A DNA stretch of 64,000 nt from Lunularia cruciata (taxonomy: Eukaryota; Streptophyta; Marchantiopsida; Lunulariales; Lunulariaceae), in NCBI GenBank assembly GCA_948567375.1, contig OX419758.1, positions 23,379,001-23,443,000 of the forward strand, written 5' to 3'. Every line of letters begins with the position of its first letter. The first letter of the stretch is position 1. The notes below the pieces were generated by a model that worked only from the letters and a program-made list of their open reading frames with translations, had not been told where the DNA came from and made no database searches. The translations under genes and the position numbers were made by a program. This document shows, piece after piece, positions 22,763-35,269 of this stretch.

Positions 22763-24880
22763 CTCTCTATCCCTACATGTCTACCTCTAGTATGACAAAG
22801 GCACCATTGAGTGATCCTAATTTATAATTTTAGTTTTATGTTTACTCTCACGTTAAAAAACTATTTGAAACATTTTTCAATAGGAGCCAATAGATATCCA
22901 TACTATAAGTTAACTAATTCCTTCTTTATAAAATTTTTCCGCTAAATATATCTATTCATTTGGTTACAAACCCTTAAATCTCAACTTTTTTATTTACCTT
23001 TTATTTACCTACATTTTAAGATAGCATCTTAAATATTTAGCATACCCAAAATGGCCTATATCATTTATGGCAAAGTATTGTTGCAAGTTGACCTATCTTT
23101 GTCTCCTTTAGATGACCTGATGATGTAATCTATCAAATGCATATATATCTAAGGGGAGCATTCTTGCTTAGATGAAATATTATGATTCCTCCTACATAAT
23201 ACTCCTTGTTACAATTAAATAGTGTGCATAGAAACATGCATTAAGATAGATAAATATTGTATCAATATAGTCATAAATGTGACCCATTATCAAGAGCCCA
23301 AGTTTCATCTTTTTTATGACTCCTTTCTTGAGAAACATATAGAGGTATGCAAATAAGAAGTGGTATTTTTCCTTGAAATGAATTATATAGTTGAAGATAT
23401 AAAAGTAAGTATGCCAATCTATTCCATCAAGATTGTTATTCAGCATTTTATAGTAGTATTTAAGGTTGAAGTAGATCAAGGAAGAATTAATTCATATTAC
23501 CTTTGAAGATCAATGCTCTAATAAGCTTGAAATTGATCAATGTATTTCAATTTGATATTTATACTTTGCAAGTTATGATATACTCTATTTTCTTTAGTAC
23601 GCTAATCTGATACATTTACATACTTTTTTTGTCCTATGAAGTTGAGGAGAAATAACCTATCATCCTAAAAAATAAAACATGATTAGTAAGAATATAAATT
23701 TTTCCAATATATAATCATAAGGAGAAAAAGAATGAGGCATTATATGAAGATCTTTCTAGACTTTGATACTCCTCAAGAATCTGATTCTCTTTTATATAAA
23801 GGAATCAAATCTCTACTAAAAATTTAAATCATAAAATTTAAATCTCTTGCCTAACCATATGTTTTTTATAATTTTCACCAATTTTATGAGCTACCATAAT
23901 GCTTATATAAAAAATCAAAAAGCACCTTTAAATATTCCATAATGTTTTTCCAATGCAATTTGTTCAATAAATATTTCATAGATTGTATTATATAATTAGA
24001 TGTAATTTGAGTCACAAAATATTGATGAATATATAATATCCATTTCTTGTTAGATTATATATAATATGTCTTTCTTGGATGCAATAACTTTCTTTGATAA
24101 ACCTTATGCTTCTCACATAAATCACAAGTTACACATTTATGTGGGAATACTAATTAGAAGATACGATTATCTCCAATGTTTATTGGTGATAGGTTCAAAG
24201 GTTCTATTACATCTCTTTCCCTTGATGCTAAGTCTATCATCATACTTAAGAAGTTGAAGCATTTATATGAAGATCTATATTATCTAGCATACATCCCTTA
24301 CCATTATTAATAGAGAGTTTTGAAATCAAATAAAGGATGTTTCTTTTGTTTGAAAATTGGACACTACATTACAAATTGTCTAAATAACATGAGAGAAACT
24401 TGATCATGACATAAGCTTAATACATGCAAGGATCATTTAATGAAGAAAACACCAATACCCAATAAGACCAATTCAATAGCTTATTGGAACTTTGTTAATT
24501 TCAATGAGTTTGAGAGTTCAATATAAATTTGTTTCATTGTTTTGGTATGCTTTGGAATTATTCATGTAAGATCTGGGAAGTTTTCTTCTTGTGATTGATG
24601 TATACAAATAATTGTTTTAGAATCCTAATATAATACTTCCCAAAACTTCACAAGAAATTGAGAATTCAATAAATGAAACCCTTACATTGTGATACTATTC
24701 TAGAACTACCTTAGTTTAAATGTCATTTAACTCAAGTTGATTGGAAAATAATTCACATAAAAATTTGAATCATTTGTTCAACTAACAAATTTAAGTGACT
24801 ATATAATTGAAAGTCATTGTAATACTCCAAGGACAAAAGAACTCTTCAAGAGAGATACAAGAGAGAAAACACAAGTTTCA
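22763..24880. other. AT-rich stretch without genes
   Basis: Very AT-rich with dense stops. The only longer frame (23192-23479 minus) is Tyr/Ile/Phe/Lys-rich as expected from random AT-rich DNA. I see no element ends. Confidence 0.5.
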
Positions 24881-24889
24881 CACTCAATC

Positions 24890-25170
24890 CCACGATGCTC
24901 CAAAAGGAGCACCTTCTCTTTATTATATAGCCAAAGAGGATTTCCTCCAAGGAAGCTCCACCATAGGATTAGGTACATGGATAGGTGATATGTCATAAAG
25001 CTCCACCCTTAGATTACTTGCTTTGATGGGTGACATGTTGGTCTTGGTTCCTTCTGGTTGGTCAAACAGGCTTTGACTTTTAGGGAATCTTTTTGTAGGA
25101 ATCTCAAAATCACATGGGTGAGGTACCATTGGAAAGCTCTTAGTGAGAAAAACCAAGGGGGGAAGGAAAG
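24890..25170. repeat. Dispersed repeat family, copy 1
   Basis: It shares an ordered series of words with 27435-27690: CTTTATTATATA, TTAGATTA, GACATGTT, CTTGGT, TCTGGTTGGTCAAACA, AGGAATCTTT, GGTACCATT and GAAAG. The copies are diverged but collinear over roughly 250 bp. It is probably a fragment of an unidentified retroelement. Confidence 0.65.
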
Positions 25171-25284
25171 GCTAGCATTTCCTTTTTTGGGGAGAGTATG
25201 CACATTTTTGAGGCCTAATTCATCCCTTTAGGCCTCCAAAATTACCTGAAGTTTTAAGGACTATTTTGGCTTCTGCAATATTAG

Positions 25285-25560
25285 TAGAAGTGCTCTTTTG
25301 GTGATATCTCTATCTAGTCTATGTTCTCCATCATGTGTAACATCCTTCCAGATGTCACCACCCCAAGTTTCACCTCTAGATCATATGTCTAGCTATTGAT
25401 TCTAAAGTTTCCAAGCATGTTTTGGTTTCTGGCCTATTAGTGAAAGTACTCTTTTGGTGATACCTCTATCTGATCTACTAAGTCCATCATGTTTAACATC
25501 CTTCTAGATGTTATCAAACCAAATTTTATCTTTACATCATTTGTCTAGTTATTTGTATTA
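25285..25560. repeat. Tandem pair, period about 156 bp, related to 37.46 kb
   Basis: CTCTTTTGGTGATA occurs at about 25293 and again at about 25449. Each copy is followed by CTCTATCT, CCATCATGT, AACATCCTT and a CTAG-containing tail in the same order. A third, more diverged copy lies at 37460-37655 and is preceded there by the same AGGCCTAATTC / CTCCAAAATTA lead-in found at 25210-25245. Confidence 0.65.
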
Positions 25561-26657
25561 CAGTCATATATGATGTTTGAAACCTTTGGTAAAGATGTCA
25601 CCTACTTTGTCACCTGATAGAAAAGATAAGTTTATCAAAATCATAGATTATAACAGAGTAGATACTTATATTTGTAAATTAGATCAAAACAATGATTAAA
25701 GTGGAGATGAAAATAGAAAACTTAAATTAGATAGATACTATTTTATAGAAGTTCATAAACATATTTCTAGAATACTTACCTAAGGGTTTATAGTGTCATC
25801 TAGGTTAGATTTATCCAAAGCTTTGTACTCATTAGTAATTGTATTTATTTCTTACCTCAAAAGGAATTAGAAGAACATGAAAGGTGTAGTTGTGAGAGAT
25901 CTAGGATAGTACTTCACCTTGGACAACACTTATGTTGCTTATTGCAAAGAAGTATAACAATCATTGATATTGTATTTAGTACCTAAGATGGAACAAACAA
26001 ATAATGGAGAATGCTTATGCCTTGTCTCTAATATGTGAATTATTATATCAAATGAGTGTAGAAAAAGTCTTCACAATGTTACATCTCTATAATAAGGTCT
26101 TATTTGCAAATTTGATGTATTTACTTTACTGGTTAGATTAGGTGAAACTCATGCTTGATATTAATTATTGTGGTACATGTCAAAGGCAAGAATTAACAAA
26201 AAAAGTGCTATGTGTCACAAGAACTAAAAAAACATAGAAAATTTATACTACATGTTATATTGAGAAGTACATTGTGAGGTTTAAATTCCTCCTACTTGTG
26301 CATATTTCAAAATCAACCTCCCAAATCAATGACAAATTCCATGGAGATCTTATTTGGTTATGTTTTGTCAAATCCTATTGTTGAACAAAAAATAAAACTT
26401 AGTGATGTTTGAATGCAAAGATAGAAGTTATGTAAATGTCTGAGCAAGGCACTAACTTTGAGAGGAATTCTAACTTTGAGAGAAAATCTAAGTACACCAA
26501 ATTAGAGAGATTTGGAAATTTAGAATTTGAGTAGGTATGGTTAACATGCACACTCCAATTTTTCTTGGGGTGTGATAAGTAGAAGGGTTTTGTGAAATGC
26601 AAGGGGATTTCTTGGGGAACTATAGGGGAGAAAGGATCAAGGTTTTGCTTGGGTTTA

Positions 26658-26697
26658 GGATGTTTGTTTGGAAGGTTGGCCTTCCAAGCAAACATCC
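26658..26697. repeat. 18-bp stem foldback
   Basis: GGATGTTTGTTTGGAAGG (26658-26675) pairs with CCTTCCAAGCAAACATCC (26680-26697), with one G-T wobble and a four-base TTGG loop. Outside the core, TTGGGTTT and AAACTTGGG can extend the stem with wobble pairs. No known element was recognised. Confidence 0.7.
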
Positions 26698-26982
26698 CAA
26701 ACTTGGGTTTGAGAAGGGATTTGCTGATCTACTAAGGATGGGTTGGGGTTTGCTTGTGGCAATAATAAGAAGTAGTCAGTAAGTGAATAATACCGTGAGA
26801 GTGGTTGAGGGACTAAAATAACAATCAAGAACAACTTTTTAATCTCTACCTCGTTACCTTAAGAGTGGTAAAGCTTCTATATGTTTTGGATATCAAATCA
26901 GTTAATCAATTCAAAAATATTGAAAAGACCTTGTCTAGTTCTCAAGTCCTCTACACTAACAGATGAGAGATGTACCATACTA

Positions 26983-27098
26983 CATATACTCAAACTTATA
27001 TTTACACCCATATTTACCTCAATATACAACAATATCCATGCATATACTCAAACTTATATTTACACCCACATTTACCTCAATATACAATCATATCCATA
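26983..27098. repeat. 58-bp tandem duplication
   Basis: Two head-to-tail copies, 26983-27040 and 27041-27098, both start CATATACTCAAACTTATA and differ at only a few bases. The low divergence implies a fairly recent local duplication. Confidence 0.85.
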
Positions 27099-27434
27099 TA
27101 GGGATGTAACTTTAAAAATATCTCATATGCTACCTTTCACAAATCACAATAAGATAGAATAAGTAAACCTCAAGGAACTTTCTATCTCAAAGTGAGCAAT
27201 GAAATGAAAGGGAGCTCATTTTCAATGTTGTGATTATAATATGATACTTTTGATCTTTGGCAATCAGGACTTGAAAAGTATGATGGAAAGATTCATGTGA
27301 GTTCATAAATATTTGAGGATTTAGAGTACAAAATTTTGTTATGACAATTAGAACAAAATTTGATGAAACTCTTGTTTATTCAATCATATAGTTTGTTGTG
27401 ATAGTACAAAAATAGAAGAACCTAAGATTGGAAT

Positions 27435-27690
27435 TCTCCCAACACTTTGATATCCCCAAGGAGCATTTTGACTTTATTATATAATGGAGAATATTTTTTC
27501 TAAGGGAGATACATCCTTAGATTAGATACATGAATTGTTGACATGTTAGCCTTGGTCCCATCTGGTTGGTCAAACAAGTTTGACCAAAGGGAATGTTTTA
27601 GGAATCTTTATGTAGAAAGCTCAAAACAACTTGGTAATGGTACCATTAGAAAGATCTTGATGAGACAAACTAAGATGGAAGAAGTGTGGT
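27435..27690. repeat. Dispersed repeat family, copy 2
   Basis: This is the collinear counterpart of 24890-25170. Words such as CTGGTTGGTCAAACAAG, AGGAATCTTTATGTAGAAAG and GGTACCATTAGAAAGATCTT are shared with small changes. Confidence 0.65.
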
Positions 27691-28349
27691 AACCTACTCT
27701 ATGCCTCTTAATGTAGATCCTTTTTTTCTCTCATGCAATTAGGTGATTGCTTAGGTTAGGTTCACATAAACAATTTAGATTTATTACTTATAGCCCAATC
27801 CCCTAGAGATATTCTAAAACATGAAATCAAGGAGATATGATTGGATTGAAGCTCACATAGAAGGGATGATGGTCATGACCACATTGACAATGATAGGCCC
27901 AAGAACACAAGAGCATGACCACTATCATAATCACGAGTATGGGATGCCATGTTACCATTTAGCCATCATTCTTCATGGTTAGACTTCCCTTGTTGCCACA
28001 TCAAAGAAAACTAGCTTCGGTTGCCATCAGTCAGTGTGGTGCTTCACACATGTAGGAACAACAACATTTCACCACTAATGACTCACAAAATGTTGCAATG
28101 TGCCAATTGAAAGATATAAACATCTTGCTTTGAGGAGAAGGTGTTTTCAATCAATTGAATTTGTGCCACCTCCAAATTCACAAGACAATTGACTAAAGTG
28201 CATTAGGTGATCTTGCAACACAAAGTCTTGATTTGTGAGTGTAACTTGAGAGCAGGTGATTTTGATTTGGGAGAGTAGAAGGCAATTGAGAGAGCTCAGT
28301 TTTGAAACATTGGGAAATGCAATGTCACCTAAGAAGAAGAAGACATTAG

Positions 28350-29554
28350 CCACAATTTCCCTCCAAAATCTAGGAGTAGAGAAATGGATGTACTATTGCT
28401 ACATGGAGTATTTGAACTCCAAATACTAGTGGTTCATGCTATGGATTTAGGATTTACCTATCTCTCAATAGTGTTGGAGTTAAAGGAATAACATTGATAG
28501 AAGATATTAGGATCTTATTCTACACTTGGGGCAATGTACCTTGACCAAGAGTGGACAAATTGACAAAGGACATGAAAAGGAAGTTTAAGGTCTTGTTCAA
28601 ATATGCTAAGATGGAGAATGATTGGAAGGTAAATGGGTACAATGATCCTACTTGTTGCACAATGGTAACCTTGCTCATGAAGATCTTCAAATCAACAAGG
28701 ACAACTTATGTCAACAATTGGCAGGCCACCTTCCTTCTAGCTACTGCATGAAGGGAAACTCGTGAACTGGGCAAAGATGTTTTATCATCATGATTGTGAG
28801 ATGATGGAGCAACTTCAAACGCATAGGGAAACACATTCCTCTCTTAATTTGACTTACATGTTTACATTGCTATGCAGCTATTAAGAATGAAGAATGTACA
28901 CTCCTCCCAATGCACTACTACCCAATGAACTACAATCAAGCCCAACTTGAACATGCAGTGGAGACCAAGAAGTACAAGGAGGTCTTCTTGCATTACTAAA
29001 AGATAGGGAAATGAGCTCCAATAGACAAGGTTGTGGGAGCGAGCATGAGCAAACAAAAGGTGACCACAATGCCAACTCAGTCAAGGAAGGAGTACCGGCC
29101 TAATCATAAGGCAGTGAATTCTTTCAATGAGCAGAATTCCTTATCCATAGGAGTGATTGTCACTCATATGGAACTCCCCATATTGAAAAACCCTAAGTGA
29201 GTGGGAAGAAGGAATCATCCCCGGTGAATGAGGTGGCACTTTCAAAATAGGAGATTTCCTTCTCCTAGATTGAAGTGTCTTCCAAAGGAGAGGGAGGCAA
29301 GGCAGAGGAAGGTGAGGAATAACAATCCACTCTCATGGCTGTGGTGCTATTGGGAGCATTGGACTAGCCTCCCACCAAGGGAGAAGAAGAAATTGTGGGA
29401 GATGAGGAAGAGGATATTCCAATATCCCAATTATAACTCAAGAAGATCCCTCCTCCAACACCAAAAGTAGAGATAGTATGGAGCTCATCTATGATGCCTT
29501 CCAAAGTGCAACAAGTAGTGACTCCACCCCATTTACCTATAATTGAGGATGTCA
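28350..29554 (+). other. Decayed, unrecognised reading frames upstream of the LTR element
   Basis: Plus-strand frames such as 28551-28751 (Lys-rich) and 29228-29470 (Arg/Lys-rich) read like damaged protein-coding sequence, with stops and frame changes between them. No conserved motif was identified. They end where the LTR copy begins at 29555. Confidence 0.25.
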
Positions 29555-29707
29555 TGTAACACCCATTTATGCATGTGTGTGGTATTGTGATATTTAGCTT
29601 GGTATTACAAGTACTTGAGAGATATTATTTATATAGAGCTTAAAGGATGGTTCTACATTAGTCATGATTAGCTAAATTTAGTCAAAGCTAAGATAAAGGG
29701 GACCTTA
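29555..29707 (+). repeat. 5' LTR start (shared LTR segment, copy 1)
   Basis: It begins TGTAACACCCATTTATGC. This 153-bp segment matches 34338-34489 with about seven differences (roughly 95 percent identity). TG is the standard LTR start. The similarity stops at 29707, although the full 5' LTR or leader may run on towards 30.85 kb. Confidence 0.8.
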
Positions 29708-30971
29708 CTTTTTACACATGATAGCTTGGGTTATCCTTCAGTTAGCACACTTGAAATTATTGTGAGAACTGCTATGCGCACTAGGCTATAATTTTTGAAA
29801 GTTGATAGGGTAAACTGTTCCCGCAACTACATGCTCTTTGGAAAATTATATGAAGTCTACCATTTCTTCAATTTTTACTGGATTGTGCTGAAACTTTCCA
29901 AGAAAATCCAGTCAATTTTATCCTACCTGTTGACAAAAAAATAGAGAAAGATCATTCTTGAGCAGAGAGTTATAAGTTTTTAAAGTGAGGGGGTGGTTTT
30001 AAAACTAAATCTGAAATATGTGTGCTAAATAGAAAGGTGCCTAGGCCAAATGGCTTGATGAAAAGATCTGAAATTTTGCAAAGAGGGACATCCTAAAGTT
30101 TTAATCAAGTTTGCAAAATTTTAGAGGACTTTGACATAACAGTTGAGAGATTTGACTAACATTGTGAGGAAGGGTCAATTTTGGAGAGTTTACATTTCAT
30201 GCATGAGGAGTGTGAGAGCAACAAAAAGCACGTTTGAGTGTTAAGACTCATCTTGGGAACATGGAGGGTCACCAAGAGTGAAAAATGAGGCTATGCAAGG
30301 TTCCTCAAGGGTTTGAGGTGATTATAGGGGTGGATTTGAGCATAAGAGAGTTTAGAATAGAATTTGAAGAGAGTGTTGAGAAGATCTAAAAACCTACACC
30401 ACTTGGAGGAAAGAGTGAGTCTAAGTGATTTTTATGTGCAAAGAAGGGAAATAAGGCAAGTTCATGTCCATTGACTTTTGAGAGCAAGAGATTGAGAGAA
30501 AAGAGAGGCTTACTTGACTTGGGTTTGCATGTTGGACCTTCTTCACCAAGATTGGGAGGGAGAAGATCTAAGACCAAGGAGTTGTGTGAGGTTTGTGGAG
30601 TGGAAGGACTTCCAAAAAGACATAAGTGTAGTGGAGTAAAAGCACTTTTGGAGACTTTGGTTAAAGATCTTGGAGAAGTATTAGTACAGCTATAGAAATA
30701 CTACCACTTCCATCAGCTAGTTCTCAAGATTAATGATGGAGATGATCTTTCAACTTATGGATAAACTATCCATAAGAGTTTGATTAATATGCACTCTAGG
30801 ATTTAATGTTGCTATAGAAATCTTAGAGTAACCTAAACCTTTTGTGTTTTCTAAATTGGATTATTCTCATATGGTGCTAGTCATGTATATACTCTATTAG
30901 TTATAGAGTGAGAGAAAAGAAAAGAAATAAAGAAAAGAATTGAGAGAAAAGAAAGATAGTGAGGGGTTAAG

Positions 30972-31534
30972 ATGGGGAAATTTCCAGTTTTCTTTGGCAA
31001 GGATGGAGAAGATATGGAAGCCTTTGTGAGAGACTTCAAGAGAGCTTGCATAGGAAACAATGAGAGGAGGAAGAATGAGTGGGCCTCATTATAACTAGAT
31101 TTCTTTGAGGATATAGCACTTACATGGTATGAATCAAAATACCAAAAGAGAGAGAAGAGAGATGGGGAAGAAGAGTCTTGGGAGAATTTAACTTCAACAC
31201 TCATTGAGAAATTTCTTACAAATGAGAGTTATGAGAGATTGATGAGTGAGGTTACCTTTCTCAAACAAGGAATGGAGAGAAAGTGAGAGTCTATGTGGAA
31301 AGAGTGGAAAAGTTAGAGTCCAGATTTCAAATAGTGTTGAGGAAAGGTGGGGATGATGTGGAGACTAGTATGATTGGCATAAGGGCCATGCTCACCAAGA
31401 ATTTTGTGGGAGAATTGAGAACACAAATTAGAAGCAAGGTGAGATATGAGAAACCTTCTTCCAAGGTTGAAGCTATCAAGATTGCAATTCGTATGGAGGA
31501 GAGTTTAGAAGGGATGAGAGTGATTTGGTGGTGA
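30972..31534 (+). pseudogene. Gag-like polyprotein remnant
   Basis: Frame 30972 reads a retrotransposon gag: FFGKDGEDMEAF..DF, then DIALTWYESKY and a W..L..L..F pattern, with a TAA at 31092. After a one-base frame change near 31280 it continues EKVRVYVERVEKLESRF and on to a stop at 31532. The Ala/Trp-Tyr helix pattern is typical of the retrotrans_gag domain. It is not functional as it stands. Confidence 0.7.
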
Positions 31535-31726
31535 AGGAGGTTATGCATCCTCCTCAAGGTTACAAGTATGGTGGAACTTCTAATATTTTGGTGGCAAGGG
31601 TTGCACCACAAGTAGTAGTTGCTCCAGTTTTTGCACCTCCACCAAAAGATCCACTTCAAACCATCACAGAACAACTTGCAGGTCTCAAGATCAATGTGGT
31701 GCAACTATGGGAGAAGAGAGAGGTGA

Positions 31727-32482
31727 ATGTGGGATCAGAATATTGGGAGAGGGTCTAGGAGTTATGGAAGTTATCCATATAGAGGAGGCAAACCAACCAA
31801 AAATTTCAATGAGAGAACTTTTTTTGGTTGTGGAGGAAGAGGCCATATCCAAAGGAATTACCCAAATTCCACTTACCATGGAGGAAGGGGTTATAAGGGA
31901 GCCAATAGAGGGAAAGAGGGAGGTAGTGAAATCCAAGTGGCTCCTAATCCAAACAAAGGTAAGGGGATAGAATCTATAGATGTGGTTGAGAGCAAGTATG
32001 AGAAGAGAGAGTGCTCAAACTCCAAGAGTCTTAATTTGGAGCTTTTGGCACAAGAGAAGAAGAGAGCTCATTTTGTAGAGGATGTGCACTCTTCTCAAGG
32101 ATTAACTCCTAGCCAAGATACTCCTATGCCTACTAGGAGCACTCGCACAAGCACTTCAACACCATCAACAACAAAGACTCCAAGGAAGAAGTTGGAGATG
32201 GAGGACTTCTTGATTTCAAAGCAACAATGGAACTATAATGTCTTGGAGGATGTTGGTAGTCACAAGACTAACATCACAGTGGGCCAATTGATTGCTTTGA
32301 ATCCTACTTTGAGAAAGGAGCTTAGAGGTGGTTTGAGTTCTACAAGGAGCAAGAGGAAAAAGAAAGTAAAAGTTCCAGTATCAATAAGGGTGGTGGATGC
32401 CAAACTAGCACCATGGGAGGCTTGTGAATATGTCTCAAAGATTGATGTGAGAGTAAATGGTCACAACATCAAGGATGAATAG
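31727..32482 (+). pseudogene. Gag C-terminus with ruined zinc knuckle, running toward protease
   Basis: This is the longest open frame in the element (251 codons). Residues 32-45 read FFGCGGRGHIQRNY. Compared with the CCHC knuckle C-x2-C-x4-H-x4-C, both outer cysteines are changed (to Phe and Tyr), so zinc binding should be lost. The rest is a Ser/Thr/Lys-rich linker, ending at a TAG just before the protease motif VDGGSIVN. Confidence 0.6.
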
Positions 32483-32999
32483 GTTGATGGAGGATCAATA
32501 GTGAATGCCTTGTCAGAAAGGTTGATGAAGAGTTTGGGTATAATACCCTCAAGACCTTCAACATTTGTGGTGAGCATGGAAAACAAGCAACAAGTTTGAC
32601 CAGTAGAGATGATGGATAAAGTGGTAGTTTCAGTTATGGGAGTTCAAAATCTCATGACTTTCCAAGTCTTGAAGGATTCAAGCTATGACTTACTTCTTGG
32701 GAGGCTATGGTTGAGAGTAGCATGCACAATTGATTGATGGCACAAAAGGTACTTGAGGATTGGGCCATCAAACCATAGAGTCACAATTCCTGTGACTAAT
32801 ACCACAAACACTCCACATTCAAATACACCATCTTTTGATTATTGGGAATCAGATTCTGAAGGAGCTTCAAGTATAGACACAAGCATGGAGGAGGAGACTT
32901 CCACAAAGGAGGATGAATCTGAATCAGATTCAAATGTGCATCCCTTGTGTGCTATGGATTTTTCACCTAAACCATAGGTTTTTAAGGACCCAGATAAAT

Positions 33000-33480
33000 C
33001 AACATTTACACTTGAGGAGGTAGAGAGAAGGTTAGCTACCATCAAGTATGGCCCAAATGTTACCAAGAAGGACTACTACCCATTACCATTCATTGTTGAG
33101 ATCTTGGAAGAGGTTGCAGGTCATGAGAGGTATAGTTTTGGAGATGGTTATAGTGGATATAACCAAATCAAGATTGCACTAGATCATCTAACAACTCATC
33201 ACATTGATCACACCTTGGGGAACTTATGCTTTCAAGGTCATACCTTTTGGGCTTTTCAATGCTCCAACCACATTCCAATGGTTCATGAATAAGGTATTTG
33301 AACCTTTCATTGGGAAATTTGTGAGAGACTTCATTGATGACTTTCGTGTCTATGGGAGCAAGGAGGAGCACTTTGAGCACCTAATCAAGGTCTTGTAATA
33401 CTTGGATGGGACAAATGCATCACTCAACCCAGAGAAGTGCATTTTTTGATGTGAAGGTCTACTTTTGGGACACTAAACCC
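33000..33480 (+). pseudogene. Ty3/gypsy reverse transcriptase remnant
   Basis: It contains YYPLPFIVEILEEVAGHERY then SFGDGYSGYNQIKIA (canonical FLDGYSGYNQI), a frameshift, then GTYAFKVIPFGLFNAPTTFQ (canonical MPFGLCNAPATFQ) and FIDDFRVYG (canonical F-x-DDF). The catalytic aspartates of the last motif are kept. The sequence then runs LNPEKCIF and is cut off at about 33,480. Confidence 0.75.
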
Positions 33481-33483
33481 CAA

Positions 33484-34112
33484 AGAACAATTGGTATATT
33501 GTGGTTGTTACTGATTACCTTACCAAGTGAGTCGAGGCTAGACTATTGAGGGACAAGAATGAAGATGAAGTTGGTAGATTTCTTTATGAATGCATTATCA
33601 CCAAGTTTGGATGCCCTTTGGAGTTGGTTTCTGATAGAGGAGGAGAGTTTACAAGAATCATCACTACAGCCATGCTATGACATTTCTCTATCACACATAG
33701 AGTAACTACATCCTATAAGCTAAATTCCAATGGCTTGGCAAAGAGAACCAATCAGACCTTGTGCATGATGTTGGCCAAAGATGCAGAAATGGAGAGGGCT
33801 AAACATCATTGGAACAAGAGGATTCATGCGGTTTTGTGGGAGTATAGGACAACCATGAAGACTTCCACCAGATATTCTCCATTTCAATTGGTATATGGTG
33901 TTGAGTCTACCCTACCTTTTCACTTTGATCTTCCTACCTTCCAAAGCATTCATTGGAGAGTGAAGAAAGCACAAGGAGGTGATGCAGAGAAGTCAAGGAA
34001 GAAAAAACTCATGGAGTTGGAAGAGGCAAGAGCAGTTGCTATTGTTGAGTGGAGCAAGCCCAAAGGAAACAAAAGGAGAGCTATGACAAGAGGTAAGGCA
34101 AGAAGAAGATGA
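33484..34112 (+). pseudogene. Retroviral-type integrase core remnant
   Basis: VVTDYLTK..VEARLL and LVSDRGGEF carry the first two catalytic aspartates. In the third motif the sequence reads NSNGLAKRTNQTL: the expected catalytic Glu after NGxA is Lys at 33741-33743. The C-terminal YRTTMKTSTRYSPFQLVYG motif is intact. Stops interrupt the first part. The last frame, 33735-34112, is open. Confidence 0.75.
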
Positions 34113-34337
34113 TTGGGTAATGTTGTTTGATTCTATACAATTCAAGAGAGTAAAAAAGAAGTTTTTGCCTAAGTACTTTGGACCTTTCATAGTGTAGAAG
34201 GTGTGGAGAAATTACACCTATGATCTCAAGGAGTTGGGAGGAAGACACTTTGATAGGATGATAAGTTGAAGATGTATCATAGAAGGTAGAGAGACCTTCA
34301 CTTTGAGGACAAAGTGAAAACTTAGTTTGAGGGTAAA

Positions 34338-34489
34338 TGTAACACCCATTTATGCATGTGTGTGGTATTGTGATATTTAGCTTGGTATTACAAGTAATTG
34401 AGAGATATTATTTATATAGAGATAAAGGATGGTTCTACATTAGTCATAATTAGCTAAAGTTAGTCATAGCTAAGATAAAAGGGACCTTA
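34338..34489 (+). repeat. 3' LTR start (shared LTR segment, copy 2)
   Basis: It begins TGTAACACCCATTTATGC and is nearly the same as 29555-29707. After 34489 the two diverge completely. A TATA-like CACAAGTATAAAAAC lies at about 34812-34827 and may be the LTR promoter, but no matching sequence was seen downstream of the 5' copy. Confidence 0.8.
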
Positions 34490-35269
34490 ATTTAGAGGAA
34501 GTGGGAAAGATGAGCATCACTATTTTGGATTCTAGTGTGTTGACTCGGTATTATTCCTAGGTATTTGGCTTTGAGGAAAGAGTTGAGAACACTTGGGCCT
34601 GCACGCCTTTTTGTTTTGGATTCTTCTATAGTCCAAGGATAGCTGATGTGAAGGAATCCTTGACTTAGTGGTTGGGTCAAGATAAGATCACATGCTCAGT
34701 GGAATATACCCATGCGAATGGATATTCCTTTATACTTTTTGACTTAACTTGACTTTTAGCCTAGTAACTTGAGTTACTCTAGTAATTAGTAACTTTGGTG
34801 CATATTTATTTCACAAGTATAAAAACAAGGGGTGAGGAAGTACTCATAATCCTTTCATTTGCAACTATCTTTCTCTCATTAAGTTCTCTAGTGAGTAATG
34901 TCTTGACTATTGGAGTGTTATCCTTGGAGAAGTATGATGGAGTTGGGGTTCTTTGCCTTCTTAGTCTAGGGTGCCCTACCATAATAGCCATCAAAGGTTC
35001 ATCTTGAGTGAGAGACAGGCCGGCTCATAGTCCTGACCACACCCTCAAGATCACAAGAGAGGATGTTCTCAAGTGCAAAGAAGGAGAATAGTTTAAGGAT
35101 AAAATTTTCATTAGACTTGGACAAAGTGATTGTGGCTTTAATGGCTACTGCTAAAATTGCAGTAGCATCTGAAGTATCAAGTGTTAGAAGATTGGAGAGG
35201 TAGAAGAGAATGTTGAGTTCTCCACCAAGATCCCATGAAAACCACATCCTAATGTCTACATCACCTCTG

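Larger units (their letters stand above)
29555..34489 (+). mobile_element. Decayed Ty3/gypsy LTR retrotransposon with internal deletion
   Basis: The order gag, protease, reverse transcriptase, integrase on the plus strand defines a Ty3/gypsy element. Gag starts at ATG 30972 (GKFPVFFGKDGEDMEAFVRDF) and breaks with a stop at 31092 and a frame change near 31280. A zinc knuckle lies at 31820-31861. A protease-like VDGGSIVN lies near 32485 followed by LLLGRLWLR. RT blocks run from about 33060 to 33470 and integrase blocks from about 33490 to 33960. RNase H and the integrase zinc domain are missing, so RT joins integrase near 33480. Stops and frameshifts occur throughout. A purine-rich TTTGAGGACAAAG / TTTGAGGG tract precedes the 3' LTR at 34338. 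Confidence 0.85.

Noticed and set aside
23192-23479. 95-codon minus-strand frame with many Tyr, Ile and Phe, resembling a membrane protein
   Set aside because: This composition is expected from random AT-rich sequence; no pattern beyond that.
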